From Anaerolineae bacterium (GTDB lineage Bacteria; Chloroflexota; Anaerolineae; Promineifilales; Promineifilaceae), in NCBI GenBank assembly GCA_023384415.1, contig JAHDWJ010000020.1:1-53591 (forward strand): a stretch of 53,591 nucleotides of DNA, given 5' to 3'. The translations under genes were made by a program, and so were the position numbers. Below are positions 27,901 through 33,218 of the stretch, in pieces. The notes beneath the pieces are model-generated. The model saw only the letters and a list, made by a program, of their open reading frames with translations. It did not search any database and was not told the DNA's origin. Positions within the stretch are counted from its first letter, which is position 1; every line of letters starts with the position of its first letter.

Positions 27901-28915
27901 TGATGTCACCACCGTCACCGCTACCTCAACCAATGACCCATCGGTCAGTGACACGGCTACGGATACGACTCTGGTGCTGGCGGCTGGGGCCGGGGTGATG
28001 ATTGCTCCGGACAATACCGGCTTTGGCGACCCTGGAACAGATATCCTCTATACCCATTGGGTCACGAATACCGGCAGTACCGCCGACTCTTTCTTGCTGA
28101 ATCCACAATCTACAGAAGGGTGGGATGTGGGGTTGAGTCAGAATTTCATCTCCCTGAATCCTGGAGAGCGGGTGCAAATAACGGTAACGGTAAGTATCCC
28201 CGCGGCCGCGACCCTGGGTACAGTAGATGTCACGACTATCTCCGCCACTTCCACTAACGATCCGACAGTGCTAGATTCGGCCACCGACACCACCACCGTC
28301 GGCGATGGGCCACCACCAGAGGGGAACCGGGTGTTCCTGCCCGTGATGTACACAAGCTGTACCCCCATCACCGGCGTTGATCTGGTGGTTGTGGGTATTG
28401 AAATCGTACCCGCTAACCCCACTGCCGGGCAGACGGTGACAGTACGGGTAACTATCCGCAATCAGGGCACCACCAACGTCACTCCAGGGAACAACTTCTA
28501 TCTGGACTTCTACGTGAATCGCAGCCCCGCCCCCGTGCTGCCAGGGGATATTCAATGGGGCATCCAGGGCAGTTGGATGACCGCCGGGGCCACCCGTACC
28601 CTGACCGACAGTTATGTCTTTAGTGGGGGAACACACCAGTTATGGGCCCAGGTAGATACGGACAACACCGTGAATGAATGCCCCAATGAGCATAACAACA
28701 TCTTAGGGCCAATTACCTTGACCGTGACCGGAACAGCCGGTCAACCCGCTGGCGATGTGACCCCAGTCGCCCCCGCTCCCCTGGATAGACCCCGGCCAAC
28801 CCCCACGCCTGGCCTGCCCGATGATCAGGAAAACAGCCAGATTGAGGGGCCAATTGATACAGCTTCAGAGGGTGAAGGGGAAGAGGGTCTCCCGGTAGAG
28901 CCAGGGGATGGGTAA
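15929..28915 (+). CDS. Giant secreted beta-helix / NEW3 repeat protein
   Basis: The product is 4328 aa from the ATG at 15929 (MKTNQTPPAV; AAAGG upstream). A signal segment is at about residues 28-50, and GCGGCCGC encodes the Ala-rich cleavage region. Eight right-handed beta-helix modules of 250-400 aa follow. Each opens with a Cys pair (for example GCYARVND...VAGRC) and ends in D-x-G-A-D-E after a DxDxxxRP motif, the choice-of-anchor-Q ending. Between modules 2 and 3 and between 7 and 8 sit two NEW3/DUF11-like sandwiches each; seven more in tandem fill about residues 3370-4120 (YTHTLTNTG repeats). A CARDB domain (about 4150-4270) and an acidic Pro-rich tail follow. VFLPVM precedes CARDB. There is no LPXTG, PEP-CTERM or C-terminal membrane helix. 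A surface adhesin or matrix protein is likely. Nothing catalytic is seen. Confidence 0.88.
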   Translation: MKTNQTPPAVSASTPLNHVWTRVQRAVIIPLVALGLFAGLLVLLNQPLTLAAAATLPTAAPANQEPAATTAALLPDHILYVTANGSGTECSIAQPCQIQTAVNVATAGDEIRVAAGLYNDVMGNGVFTQTVAINKSLTLRGGYTSSNWLLDPDPIANETILDGDNEGRVIYISGPTVVTVEGFIIRNGFASNFGAGVYKANSGQAATFRNNIFHNNIVTGTPGIGGAIYTVGPDQILNNSFYNNFSIANGGAIALDNSNQPRLQNNLIYNNVTGDSATALGGGVYVLSGSALLDGNIIYGNLAGFGGGFGSAPGTEVILDNNIFYSNQSRSGGAGGGILIGGVAQIRHNTIVDNNSPTTGGGGIYVAGGTVLITNTIVASNTAPTANNGIFVSSGTASGSTNNIFNNGHNGSLSGTITSNPRFANYAGDDFHLSANSTDLLNAALDIGLTHDVDGQVRPFGAGPDVGADEFYDPSVTCFARVNDGPVLINLQDAINSVTQASDIVKVAGRCTDTDNEVALINQSLTLRGGYTTTDWLNQSYGPTLIDAQGVSGRRGIHITGGSPTLDALHITGGNLPSSNGSAVYISGGSGANLHNLVLFGNNTGGTNGALGVANGVNATIEFNTLVNNTGWGVHFEGTGAIHNSILYLNSGGAISGGAGHSFNLINVDPLFVNAAANDYHLTAASPAIGAANPNATLSRDFEGDTRPRGNHFDAGADEANQYPAVLFTPDYTDEVDRGTVVTINHTLTNLGTQADTFSLVGSTSLGWDYSYPTTPFPLNPGQSVQVTVVITVPAGASPQQVGVTTITATSALNAFVYDTVVDTITVAQIPGVQFTPSYSNALLPGESIIYTHLLTNTGDYTDTFTVDLISDPFGWGELLPDDPFNVILASGQVTPVVLVVTVPEYAAAGFANTMIIRAHSNYAPSVSATVTDTVTAKPTVGTRYVSNAGFDFNNNCTQVATPCRTVKQAVTQASFGDEIHIAAGNYGEADITVNDTMHLSGGWTNDFTAQVIDPALTMINGAQMARIFTIAGGTQPTFFNLTMQNGLSSAAGGGVLVGNGAQPTFTLVHFLGNQSGQGGAIFAEANSHVRLIESRLHNNVATRNGGGLFMVSGSSLVSATTFVGNSAGGNLPLEGGGAIYQQGGTLSMINSLMANNISARHGGAMFGRGGAAQIEFTTLVGNAAAGSGALYNDGAVITINNSILANNSGVTGGALFGNSGTLNNNYDLFWNNLPNNGNVTLGANSVFGDPDFADGAYRISPNSAAVDSADPASTLAVDFEGDPRPADSGFDIGYDELAGCLAKRGTIIYASIQDAINAGTGGDLIQVSGICRGVHGVDIGGGVIVSQTVFLEEPLTIQGGWNSDFTSNDPVLPTYVDPQGQGRALYLTGNVTSTIESLILLNGNAIGLGGGPSGEAAGGGIYINSNNTQFVDLTVISGTAQLGGGIYVAGSVISMTDGTILGNTATVGAGVYHNGFSFRVNNSALINNVASGNGGGFYQASGFVEGLNVILAGNSAAAGGGYYHNSGTANLYHLTVYGNAAAGNGGGIYQNGGSSIIRSAIFENNSGNSGPAIFVAAGAANVDYNYYYNFASTPVVGVAAGANSVITNDTPPGLTNPAGLDFHLVDGAAAVDIADPNSPVVFDFDMDPRPSNQGFDMGADEVAGCYARVNDVIYGSIQRAIEMADPGDQIDVAGRCIGTHTFNAGGSLGVISTTVHITKNVILMGGWDLDFASQDEITIIDPLQRGYAIYVAPGITATVQNFHLIHGNGNAPGMSGNGGAIYINNALPQIMGNSIYSNTAINGSAIYINNAAATIGGGNRIHHNSATNGSIYVSNSGQTATIANNFFYDNQATNGAGVYHGTGAANVWHNNFISNNAVGAGGGVYVAAASPNIRNNIFTGNTSPLSGGIRCNTGATPVINYNDYFNNSSGDVGGAACTAGANSLFVDPLFVNPAVGNYDLQNNSPLIDAGDPTMTLLVDYEDRIRPSHQGWDIGAYELGGCYAQNQTTPDIIFGSLQRAVNLASNGDVILVDGTCLGVNTRLVSGNPTTQNLFVDKRVTIDGNWNAGFPDSNDDPAVLQPQEQGRVVYIASGHTVTLTNMILTNGNGNVAGLSGHGGGIYNTGTLILNNTFIELSLGVNGAGIYNIGPLTVDSSTIRQNTATNGGGIYNNFAGTTVITATEITLNIATVSGAGVYQQLGTLQVEANLIHANVASVSGGGIFQNAATLRLLRNEVYSNTTSGSGGGVYLNAASGANQVYNNFIYRNQAVTGGGLYNNNSNTGIWHNTFVANTASSNNGGGLFSAANSPVIRNNIVHNNSGSGIHATGGSPNIGYNNVVGNSGGGYGGIASDSGGGIAAAPIYVDAPAFNYRLQYGSPGIDVGDPVSPVVVDIDGDTRPNNDQFDMGADELNACLIRVGTALFTHLQDAINYAEANNIYTVEIARGICRGVRPDPVSGITLQVGYVRENLNFIGSLNRNDFSDPNDHGELGFNTTAIDAENQGRVVVIAPTAVVSFTHVALVRGNAFAANDSNSNGGGLYNPQGHLYSHEINICQSQAADGGGYYGGATSSANLGGGVTGVCGVGVVNEEGEVIDILLFTGNNATNNGGGLYTQGSLIIRNLGLYGNAAANHGGGLYNSAAAARLTNFILYTNFAGVNGGGLYNTGSDLELLHNTIRNNNATNDGGGVFNSGANLLINSTILYNNSAGNNGGGLSSTGGTLAYNNFNSNTPNDSTIGLGTNVYTGTPQFIPDTVYRIQYTSGNIDKADPALISPPYNVIIDADLDSRPDNLPPHNGLWEYRSDIGADEFAKEFSCIIEPESRTLTGAAGSVVIHNFTLRNDGNFTDTITITLQSSSMGWATLVGGPQTYLLDPDETRAIVLEVAIPITATTDMVDISILQCQSLSIPDNTATATATTQVALLRGLLVDPDYTAFALPGDVLTFTHIITNVGNQTENVQIIPNSGPQFANASLYNPDGTPFFPDTISMDAGEAITLLLRVAIFEDAMGGGIATPGVIARLVADPTIFDASQNIINIGYVPGTRFLAATGSVDNSNCTNPNNPCATLQHALNQAMDGDAILLSVGTYTDYTTRTIGSVTLVQNGFVEKDVSISGGYNAADGYTSFQPITNTVILDGAGHRVFYITADATVTLTALFMDNGRHPLYGGGIYNAGGNLSILGSWLRNNVAHYGGALFQEDGTLFINSSVIADSRAVNNTNTLPGEGAGLHIVDGSVRLENNTFVNNRNETASLAPAPTGNGGALFQAAGEITLLNNIFAFNVTQGVGAAYYLSPTVTWAEDYTLFYQNGLAPTNVPTGSNSFTANPLFADTLYHLSDLSPAIDAGTIAVFLGLDMDGESRLQGIAVDIGADEYTQVAEFVFVPPFQSALIEAGSRYTYTHTLTNTGDFADSYTLIMGHSTTGGTGWDYTLSPTNTGMLNPGEGIQVTMVITGGPPGYVDTTVITATSAASSLSLAVTDQTTISQTAGVDIEPSRFGSGVAGGTVIYTHTVTNTGDGPDSFTVTVAAATPDGWDIDITPANTGVLLPNDATIVTVTIQIPLTVTVTVHTLVVEAASVVNPAVTDQVEDITTIYNSGALLEPDYFTVVEPGTVLTYVHTLTNIGNISDTFTLDVTSSQGWFVSIDPAGPIDLDVSESVQITVVVAVPLTATPGQQDDTIITATSDFNPAMSDTATDITRVAQDHGLTFTPSQTRTVPANTVQVYTHTLTNTGNGPDTFAITAVSSEGWDVQTPANITLNPGNSATVAVTLTVPAVPPITDTMRVTATSVISPAFYATVTNTTIVTVSTAAAGVEIAPDRTGSGTAGTIVTYQHTVTNTGNIADSFTLSLLSSQGWTVDVSPASVTLNAGETALVTVTVTIPGAAAVGTVDVTTVTATSTFDPTVTDTATDTTTVIESGTAGVIIAPDNTNNGTAGTTLTYQHTVTNTGLTADTINLTVLSNQGWTVAVNPTTVSLAAGLSSPVVVTVTIPGAAAAGTIDVTTVTATSTNDPSVSDTATDTTLVLAAGAGVMIAPDNTGFGDPGTDILYTHWVTNTGSTADSFLLNPQSTEGWDVGLSQNFISLNPGERVQITVTVSIPAAATLGTVDVTTISATSTNDPTVLDSATDTTTVGDGPPPEGNRVFLPVMYTSCTPITGVDLVVVGIEIVPANPTAGQTVTVRVTIRNQGTTNVTPGNNFYLDFYVNRSPAPVLPGDIQWGIQGSWMTAGATRTLTDSYVFSGGTHQLWAQVDTDNTVNECPNEHNNILGPITLTVTGTAGQPAGDVTPVAPAPLDRPRPTPTPGLPDDQENSQIEGPIDTASEGEGEEGLPVEPGDG

Positions 28916-28944
28916 CAAAAACGTCTCTTTTTGTTAGGTGACGG

Positions 28945-28980
28945 AAAAGGCCGACTTTGTTAGCGAAGTCGGCCTTTTTA
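28945..28980 (+). terminator. Terminator of the giant gene
   Basis: AAAAGGCCGACTT pairs with AAGTCGGCCTTTTT, 8-nt loop, ending in five T. It is bidirectional in form. Confidence 0.9.
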
Positions 28981-29010
28981 TATGTACCAATCTGGGGGAT
29001 ACCAGTGGTG

Positions 29011-29040
29011 GGGGGATGGGATCCTGGTGATCCATCCCCC
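29011..29040. terminator. Hairpin at the end of the minus-strand operon
   Basis: GGGGGATGGGATC pairs with GATCCATCCCCC (one bulge, 5-nt loop). It lies 43 bp after the stop of the molybdenum hydroxylase gene. No U-run follows on the minus strand, so it may act only as a 3'-end stabiliser. Confidence 0.4.
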
Positions 29041-29082
29041 GGCTGTATGCGCCATCCTCATGCACCTATCGTACAAGCTGGT

Positions 29083-31440
29083 CTACATCTTAGCTAACTC
29101 CCATAACCGGCTGGGGCTGAGGGGGATTTCGAGAATCTCCAACCCGACAATGCCTAGGGCGTCCTCAACGGCCTGGGCAAACAGGGGGCCAACGGGAATC
29201 GCCCCGGCTTCACCGGCCCCTTTGATCCCCAACGGGTTGAGCGGTGACGGGGTGACGACGTGATCCATCTCCACTTTGGGCACGTCCAGAGCGGTCGGCA
29301 GCAGGTAATCCATCAATGAGGCGTTGAGCATCTGCCCATCTTCGCCGTAGGCCAATTTTTCATAAAAGGCGTTGCCAATCCCCTGGGCTACTCCCCCTTG
29401 TATCTGGCCATCGAGGATGAGGGGGTTGATAATGCGGCCGCAATCATGCACTACCACGTATTTAAGAATCTGCACCCCCATCGTCTCTGGGTCCACCTCA
29501 ACAATCATGGCGTGAACCCCATTGGCGGTGGCCCCATACTCCGGGCCGAAATAGTTGCTGGACTCCAACCCTGGCTCGGCCCCCGGTTTGACCGCCCCGC
29601 GCATCGGGTTGGCCTTTTGCGCCAGTTCCCCCAGGGTGTAGGCGCGGTCAGGCACCCCCCGCACCATCGCTTTGCCCTCACGGAGATCAATATCTTCGGC
29701 GGCCGCTTCTAGCAGCTCACTGGCTAAACGGATAATCTTTTGGCGCACATCTTTGGCCGCCTCGTTGATCGCATTGCCTGCTACCACCGCTCCCCGGCTG
29801 GCAAACGTCCCCGCCCCCCAATGGAATTGATCAGTATCCCCCGTCACCAGGTCAACATCTGTTACCTGCACCCCTAGCTGATCGGCCACGAGTTGGGCGA
29901 AGGCAGTGAAATGCCCCTGCCCCTGCGTACCAATGCCCGTGGCGACAGTGACCCGGCCATTGTTTTGCACCTGCACCCGCGCCCCTTCATACGGGCCAAT
30001 CCCCGTTCCTTCCACGTAAGCCACAATGCCCAACCCCAGGTGGCGGCCCTCACGTCGGGCGGCCGGTTTGGTTTCAGCAAAAAATTGCTCATATCCAATC
30101 ATGGCCATCGCCTTATCCAGTGAGGGGGCATAATTGCCGCTGTCATATCTGAGGGGGGCAAAATCCTGGTAAATGATTTCGTTGTTGTAGGGGAATTTCT
30201 CCGGGGGGATGAAATTACGGAAACGGATTTCGGTCCGATCCATGCCCAACTGTTTGGCGGCTATATCTAAAAGCCGTTCCATGACAAAGACGCCATGCTG
30301 CCGTCCCGCCCCCCGGTAAGGGGTGACGATGGGTTTGTTGGTGAAAACAGCGGTGAAGGTGCTGTGGTAATGGGGAATGTCGTAGCAGCCGAGTAGGGTA
30401 CATTGGCTGTTCAACGGGACGGTGAGGCCATAGGGTGCATAGGCCCCGGCATCGTGGATGAACCGATCACGCACCGCCAGGATGCGCCCGTTTTGGGCTA
30501 AGGCTATCTCCGCCCAATGGATTTGATCCCGCTCCTGGGTGGTGGCGACAAAATTCTCGCTCCGGTCTTCAATCCATTTGACGGGCCGCTCCAGCCGCAT
30601 AGAGACCCAGGGGACGAGGACCTCTTCCTGGTAGAACATCATAATTTTGGGGCCGAAGCCGCCGCCGATGAATGGGGCGATGACGCGCACCTGGTTTTCG
30701 GATAGGTTGAGCAGGGCAGCCATGCCGTTACGGATGAAGACGGGGGCCTGGGTGGTGTCCCAGATGGTGAGCCGTTGGGCGCGGCGGTCCCAGTCAGCCA
30801 CGATGCCCCGGTTTTCCATCGCGGCCGCGGCCCCATGATCGTAATAAAACCGCCGCTTGATCACCAGGGCGGCCCCGGCGGCAATCTCATCAAACTTGTC
30901 TCCGTCCCCTTTGACCTGGACAACATGGGCGTTGACATTGCTGCCTATGCCGGGCAAATAGGGGATATCGTCATGGATTGCGGCCGCGTCTTCGGCCAAC
31001 GCTTTCTCCATATCTACCACCGGGGGGAGCGGCGCAAAATCTACCCAGACCGCTTCGGCCGCGTCTTCAGCCTGGTAACGGCTTTCGGCCACGACCATGA
31101 CGATGGGTTCGCCAACAAAACGTACTTTTTCTTTAGCCAGCGGCACCTGGGTCCGTTTATTAAAGACGATTCCTTCGATAGGAGGGGGAGAGACGAGCAA
31201 AGGGCCGGGTTGCCAGTAGTCGCCCAGGTCGTGGGCGGTGTAGATGGCAATGACGCCGGGAAGTTGGGACGCGGCCGCGACATCAATATTAGTAATGCGG
31301 GCATGGGCATACGGGCTGCGGTAAAAAGCGGCATGAGCCATATTGGGCAAATCCACATCATCCACAAACAGCGCCCGCCCCGTCAGCAGGCGGGGGTCTT
31401 CATTTCGTTTAATCCGTTCACCAAAGAATTGTGTTGTCAT
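29083..31440 (-). CDS. Molybdenum hydroxylase large subunit (CoxL-like, form II)
   Basis: This 785-aa protein is of the xanthine dehydrogenase / CO dehydrogenase large-subunit family. Molybdopterin-binding motifs are visible: IGGGFGPKI (about residue 260), PYRGAGR (about 373), GTQGQGHFTAF (about 505) and the catalytic GAGEAGAIPV (about 742). The loop reads PYRGAGR, not the AYxCSFR of true CO dehydrogenase, so it is form II and oxidises some other substrate, commonly an N-heterocycle or aldehyde. The medium (FAD) and small (2Fe-2S) subunit genes, normally adjacent, are absent within the window. It is the last gene of the minus-strand run and starts 8 bp after the MNT gene. AAGG lies upstream of the ATG. 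It is cytoplasmic and needs partners from elsewhere. Confidence 0.9.
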   Translation of the reverse strand: MTTQFFGERIKRNEDPRLLTGRALFVDDVDLPNMAHAAFYRSPYAHARITNIDVAAASQLPGVIAIYTAHDLGDYWQPGPLLVSPPPIEGIVFNKRTQVPLAKEKVRFVGEPIVMVVAESRYQAEDAAEAVWVDFAPLPPVVDMEKALAEDAAAIHDDIPYLPGIGSNVNAHVVQVKGDGDKFDEIAAGAALVIKRRFYYDHGAAAAMENRGIVADWDRRAQRLTIWDTTQAPVFIRNGMAALLNLSENQVRVIAPFIGGGFGPKIMMFYQEEVLVPWVSMRLERPVKWIEDRSENFVATTQERDQIHWAEIALAQNGRILAVRDRFIHDAGAYAPYGLTVPLNSQCTLLGCYDIPHYHSTFTAVFTNKPIVTPYRGAGRQHGVFVMERLLDIAAKQLGMDRTEIRFRNFIPPEKFPYNNEIIYQDFAPLRYDSGNYAPSLDKAMAMIGYEQFFAETKPAARREGRHLGLGIVAYVEGTGIGPYEGARVQVQNNGRVTVATGIGTQGQGHFTAFAQLVADQLGVQVTDVDLVTGDTDQFHWGAGTFASRGAVVAGNAINEAAKDVRQKIIRLASELLEAAAEDIDLREGKAMVRGVPDRAYTLGELAQKANPMRGAVKPGAEPGLESSNYFGPEYGATANGVHAMIVEVDPETMGVQILKYVVVHDCGRIINPLILDGQIQGGVAQGIGNAFYEKLAYGEDGQMLNASLMDYLLPTALDVPKVEMDHVVTPSPLNPLGIKGAGEAGAIPVGPLFAQAVEDALGIVGLEILEIPLSPSRLWELAKM

Positions 31441-31448
31441 AGAAAACC

Positions 31449-31784
31449 TTATAGGGGTGACAAAAGCATTTCCCCCTTTTTATAAAAGAGCTTACCCACA
31501 TGCTGGATATGCCCTAACAAGTCAGGGTCATGGATATCACTCAAAATAGATAGGTCAATGGTGTAAGGTAGAAGCAAATCATCGAGATCGTTGGCGATCT
31601 GGTAAAAAAGTTTCAGCGTCAGTTCCCTATCCCCTGATAAAACCAGGTCAATATCTGAGCCATTTTTATAATTCCCCTTAGCCCGTGACCCATACAAAAT
31701 TGCCTGCTCTACCTGAGGATAGGCAGCCAATACCTGGTTGATTTTTTGGATAGTATCTGTTTTTAGACCAAAACGATCCTTCAT
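31449..31784 (-). CDS. MNT-type nucleotidyltransferase (antitoxin MntA-like)
   Basis: This 111-aa protein has GSRAKGNYKNGSDIDLV (about residues 31-47), the GSx10DxD minimal nucleotidyltransferase motif. In HEPN/MNT modules this enzyme adenylylates and neutralises the HEPN RNase encoded beside it. GAGGAAG lies before the ATG. It follows the HEPN gene by 35 bp on the same strand. Function as antitoxin is known for the family and is inferred here from motif and pairing. Confidence 0.88.
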   Translation of the reverse strand: MKDRFGLKTDTIQKINQVLAAYPQVEQAILYGSRAKGNYKNGSDIDLVLSGDRELTLKLFYQIANDLDDLLLPYTIDLSILSDIHDPDLLGHIQHVGKLFYKKGEMLLSPL

Positions 31785-31819
31785 TTTTCTGCTTCCTCTG
31801 CCTGCGCCGCTTCTTTCAT

Positions 31820-32221
31820 CTATTGAAAGAGATGATACAGTTTAAGAAACTCTGGGTAATATTGTTCACAAATGGCGGCCGCGACTCGGCGGGCTGTTTC
31901 TTCGTTATAAGTATGGGCTGTTAAGGTTCGGCTTTTAATCATTTCCATCCAGGTTTCGCCAGCTTCTATCAACCCGCGCCGAAAAGCCAGCCGAAAAGCA
32001 TCTCGGCTGCCATGAATGGTTGTCTCCCCTTGCATCTCGAAATAATCTTTGAGGAGATTCCAGGCTAACTCATAGGTATATTCAAACCCCTGGATCAACC
32101 CTTGCTCTTCTAATTTTGATAGGGTTCGCTGCCTGGCCAGGGTGACAGCTTCTTCTAGCTGGGTAAAGGCTTTGCCAAAATGATTGAATCGCTGCTGCCA
32201 GCGAATGTCTTCTTGGGTCAT
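31820..32221 (-). CDS. HEPN toxin, HI0074/HepT family
   Basis: This 133-aa all-helical protein matches the HI0074-type nucleotidyltransferase substrate-binding family (LVQGFEYTYELAWNLLKDY-like core, residues 42-60). The HEPN RNase motif Rx4HxY reads RTLTAHTY (about residues 98-105); its tyrosine is the known adenylylation target in the family. GGAG lies 8 nt before the ATG. The toxin gene comes first and the antitoxin second. The pair is inserted between the hydrolase and molybdenum hydroxylase genes of the operon, suggesting it rides along with them. GCGGCCGC at 31874 lies inside and 32261 just upstream. Confidence 0.87.
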   Translation of the reverse strand: MTQEDIRWQQRFNHFGKAFTQLEEAVTLARQRTLSKLEEQGLIQGFEYTYELAWNLLKDYFEMQGETTIHGSRDAFRLAFRRGLIEAGETWMEMIKSRTLTAHTYNEETARRVAAAICEQYYPEFLKLYHLFQ

Positions 32222-32295
32222 GTATCATCTCCGTGTCAGGGCATGATTAGATTGTACATCGCGGCCGCGTTCCTGCCTATTCTGTAATGCGGTCT

Positions 32296-33213
32296 TCACT
32301 TGGCAAACGCGGCCGCACTCTCCGCATGTTCACTAATCGCCGCCACCATTTGCGGCCACATCTCCATTGGCAGGGTATGCCCCATCCCTGGGATGATGAG
32401 CAGGTTGGCGTTGGGAATTGCCTGGGCGGTGGCGTACCCACCGGCCACTGGCACCAGCGGATCCGCGTCCCCATGAATCACCAGGGTAGGGGTCGTGACC
32501 GAACGAAGGGCTTCCTTCCGGCTGCCGCTGGCTAAGATAGCGGCCATCTGCCGGGCTGTGCCCGCCGGGTGCAGCCCACGATCATACGCCTGAGCCGCCC
32601 GTTCCCGGGCCAACTGTTCACGGAAAGGGAAATAGCTGCCAGCCAGGACGCGGCCGCCGCGCACCGCTAGTCCAATATGGCTGGCCCGATCTTTCGCCGG
32701 AGGGGTACGCAGGAGAGCCAATGCTTCTTTGGAAGGCCAGGGCAGCCTGCGATCCCCAGTATTAGACATGAGAGAAACAGCACTCTTGAGTCGCTCCCGA
32801 TAGTGGATCAGGAGTTCCTGTACAATCATCCCCCCCATCGAAGCTCCAACCAGGTGAGCCTGCTTGATGCCTAACCCATCCAGCAACCCCACCGCATCGG
32901 CGGCCATATCTTTGAGCAGATAGGGTGCGCTGACCGGCAGGCGCAAAAGATATTTTAGCAGCTGCCAGGGCAGGTTGGGCACACCGGCGGCATCCAATTT
33001 AGTGGAGCGGCCGCTGTCCCGATTGTCATAACGGATGACCCAAAACCCAGACAGGGCCAACTGCTGGCAGAAATCGGCTGGCCAGGTGATTAACTGCCCC
33101 CCCAACCCCATAACCAACAACAACGGTTCCGCCTCTGGGCTGCCAAAACTGTCATACGTCAAAGTAAGGCCATTGGCTTCAATTTGCTGTTCACTGCTGT
33201 ACGGCACACGCAT
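32296..33213 (-). CDS. Alpha/beta hydrolase
   Basis: The start is set at the ATG at 33213 (MRVPYSSEQQ), which has GGAG 8 nt upstream; a longer frame adds 12 residues without an RBS. The product is 305 aa. The oxyanion part is MGLGGQLITW, the nucleophile elbow GASMGG (Ser about residue 124), the acid HGDADPLVP and the His PGMGHTLP. All belong to the fold of enol-lactone hydrolases and related aminoacrylate or epoxide-type hydrolases. It begins 5 bp after the double-cyclase stop, so translation is likely coupled. In this operon it probably hydrolyses an ester or amide product of the cyclase step. The substrate is unknown. Confidence 0.88.
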   Translation of the reverse strand: MRVPYSSEQQIEANGLTLTYDSFGSPEAEPLLLVMGLGGQLITWPADFCQQLALSGFWVIRYDNRDSGRSTKLDAAGVPNLPWQLLKYLLRLPVSAPYLLKDMAADAVGLLDGLGIKQAHLVGASMGGMIVQELLIHYRERLKSAVSLMSNTGDRRLPWPSKEALALLRTPPAKDRASHIGLAVRGGRVLAGSYFPFREQLARERAAQAYDRGLHPAGTARQMAAILASGSRKEALRSVTTPTLVIHGDADPLVPVAGGYATAQAIPNANLLIIPGMGHTLPMEMWPQMVAAISEHAESAAAFAK

Positions 33214-33218
33214 GGTTA

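Noticed and set aside
15929..28915. Sortase or PEP-CTERM anchor in the giant protein
   Set aside because: No LPXTG, no PEP motif, no C-terminal hydrophobic helix with basic tail.
29083..31440. True aerobic CO dehydrogenase CoxL
   Set aside because: Active-site loop is PYRGAGR, not AYxCSFR; small and medium subunits are missing.
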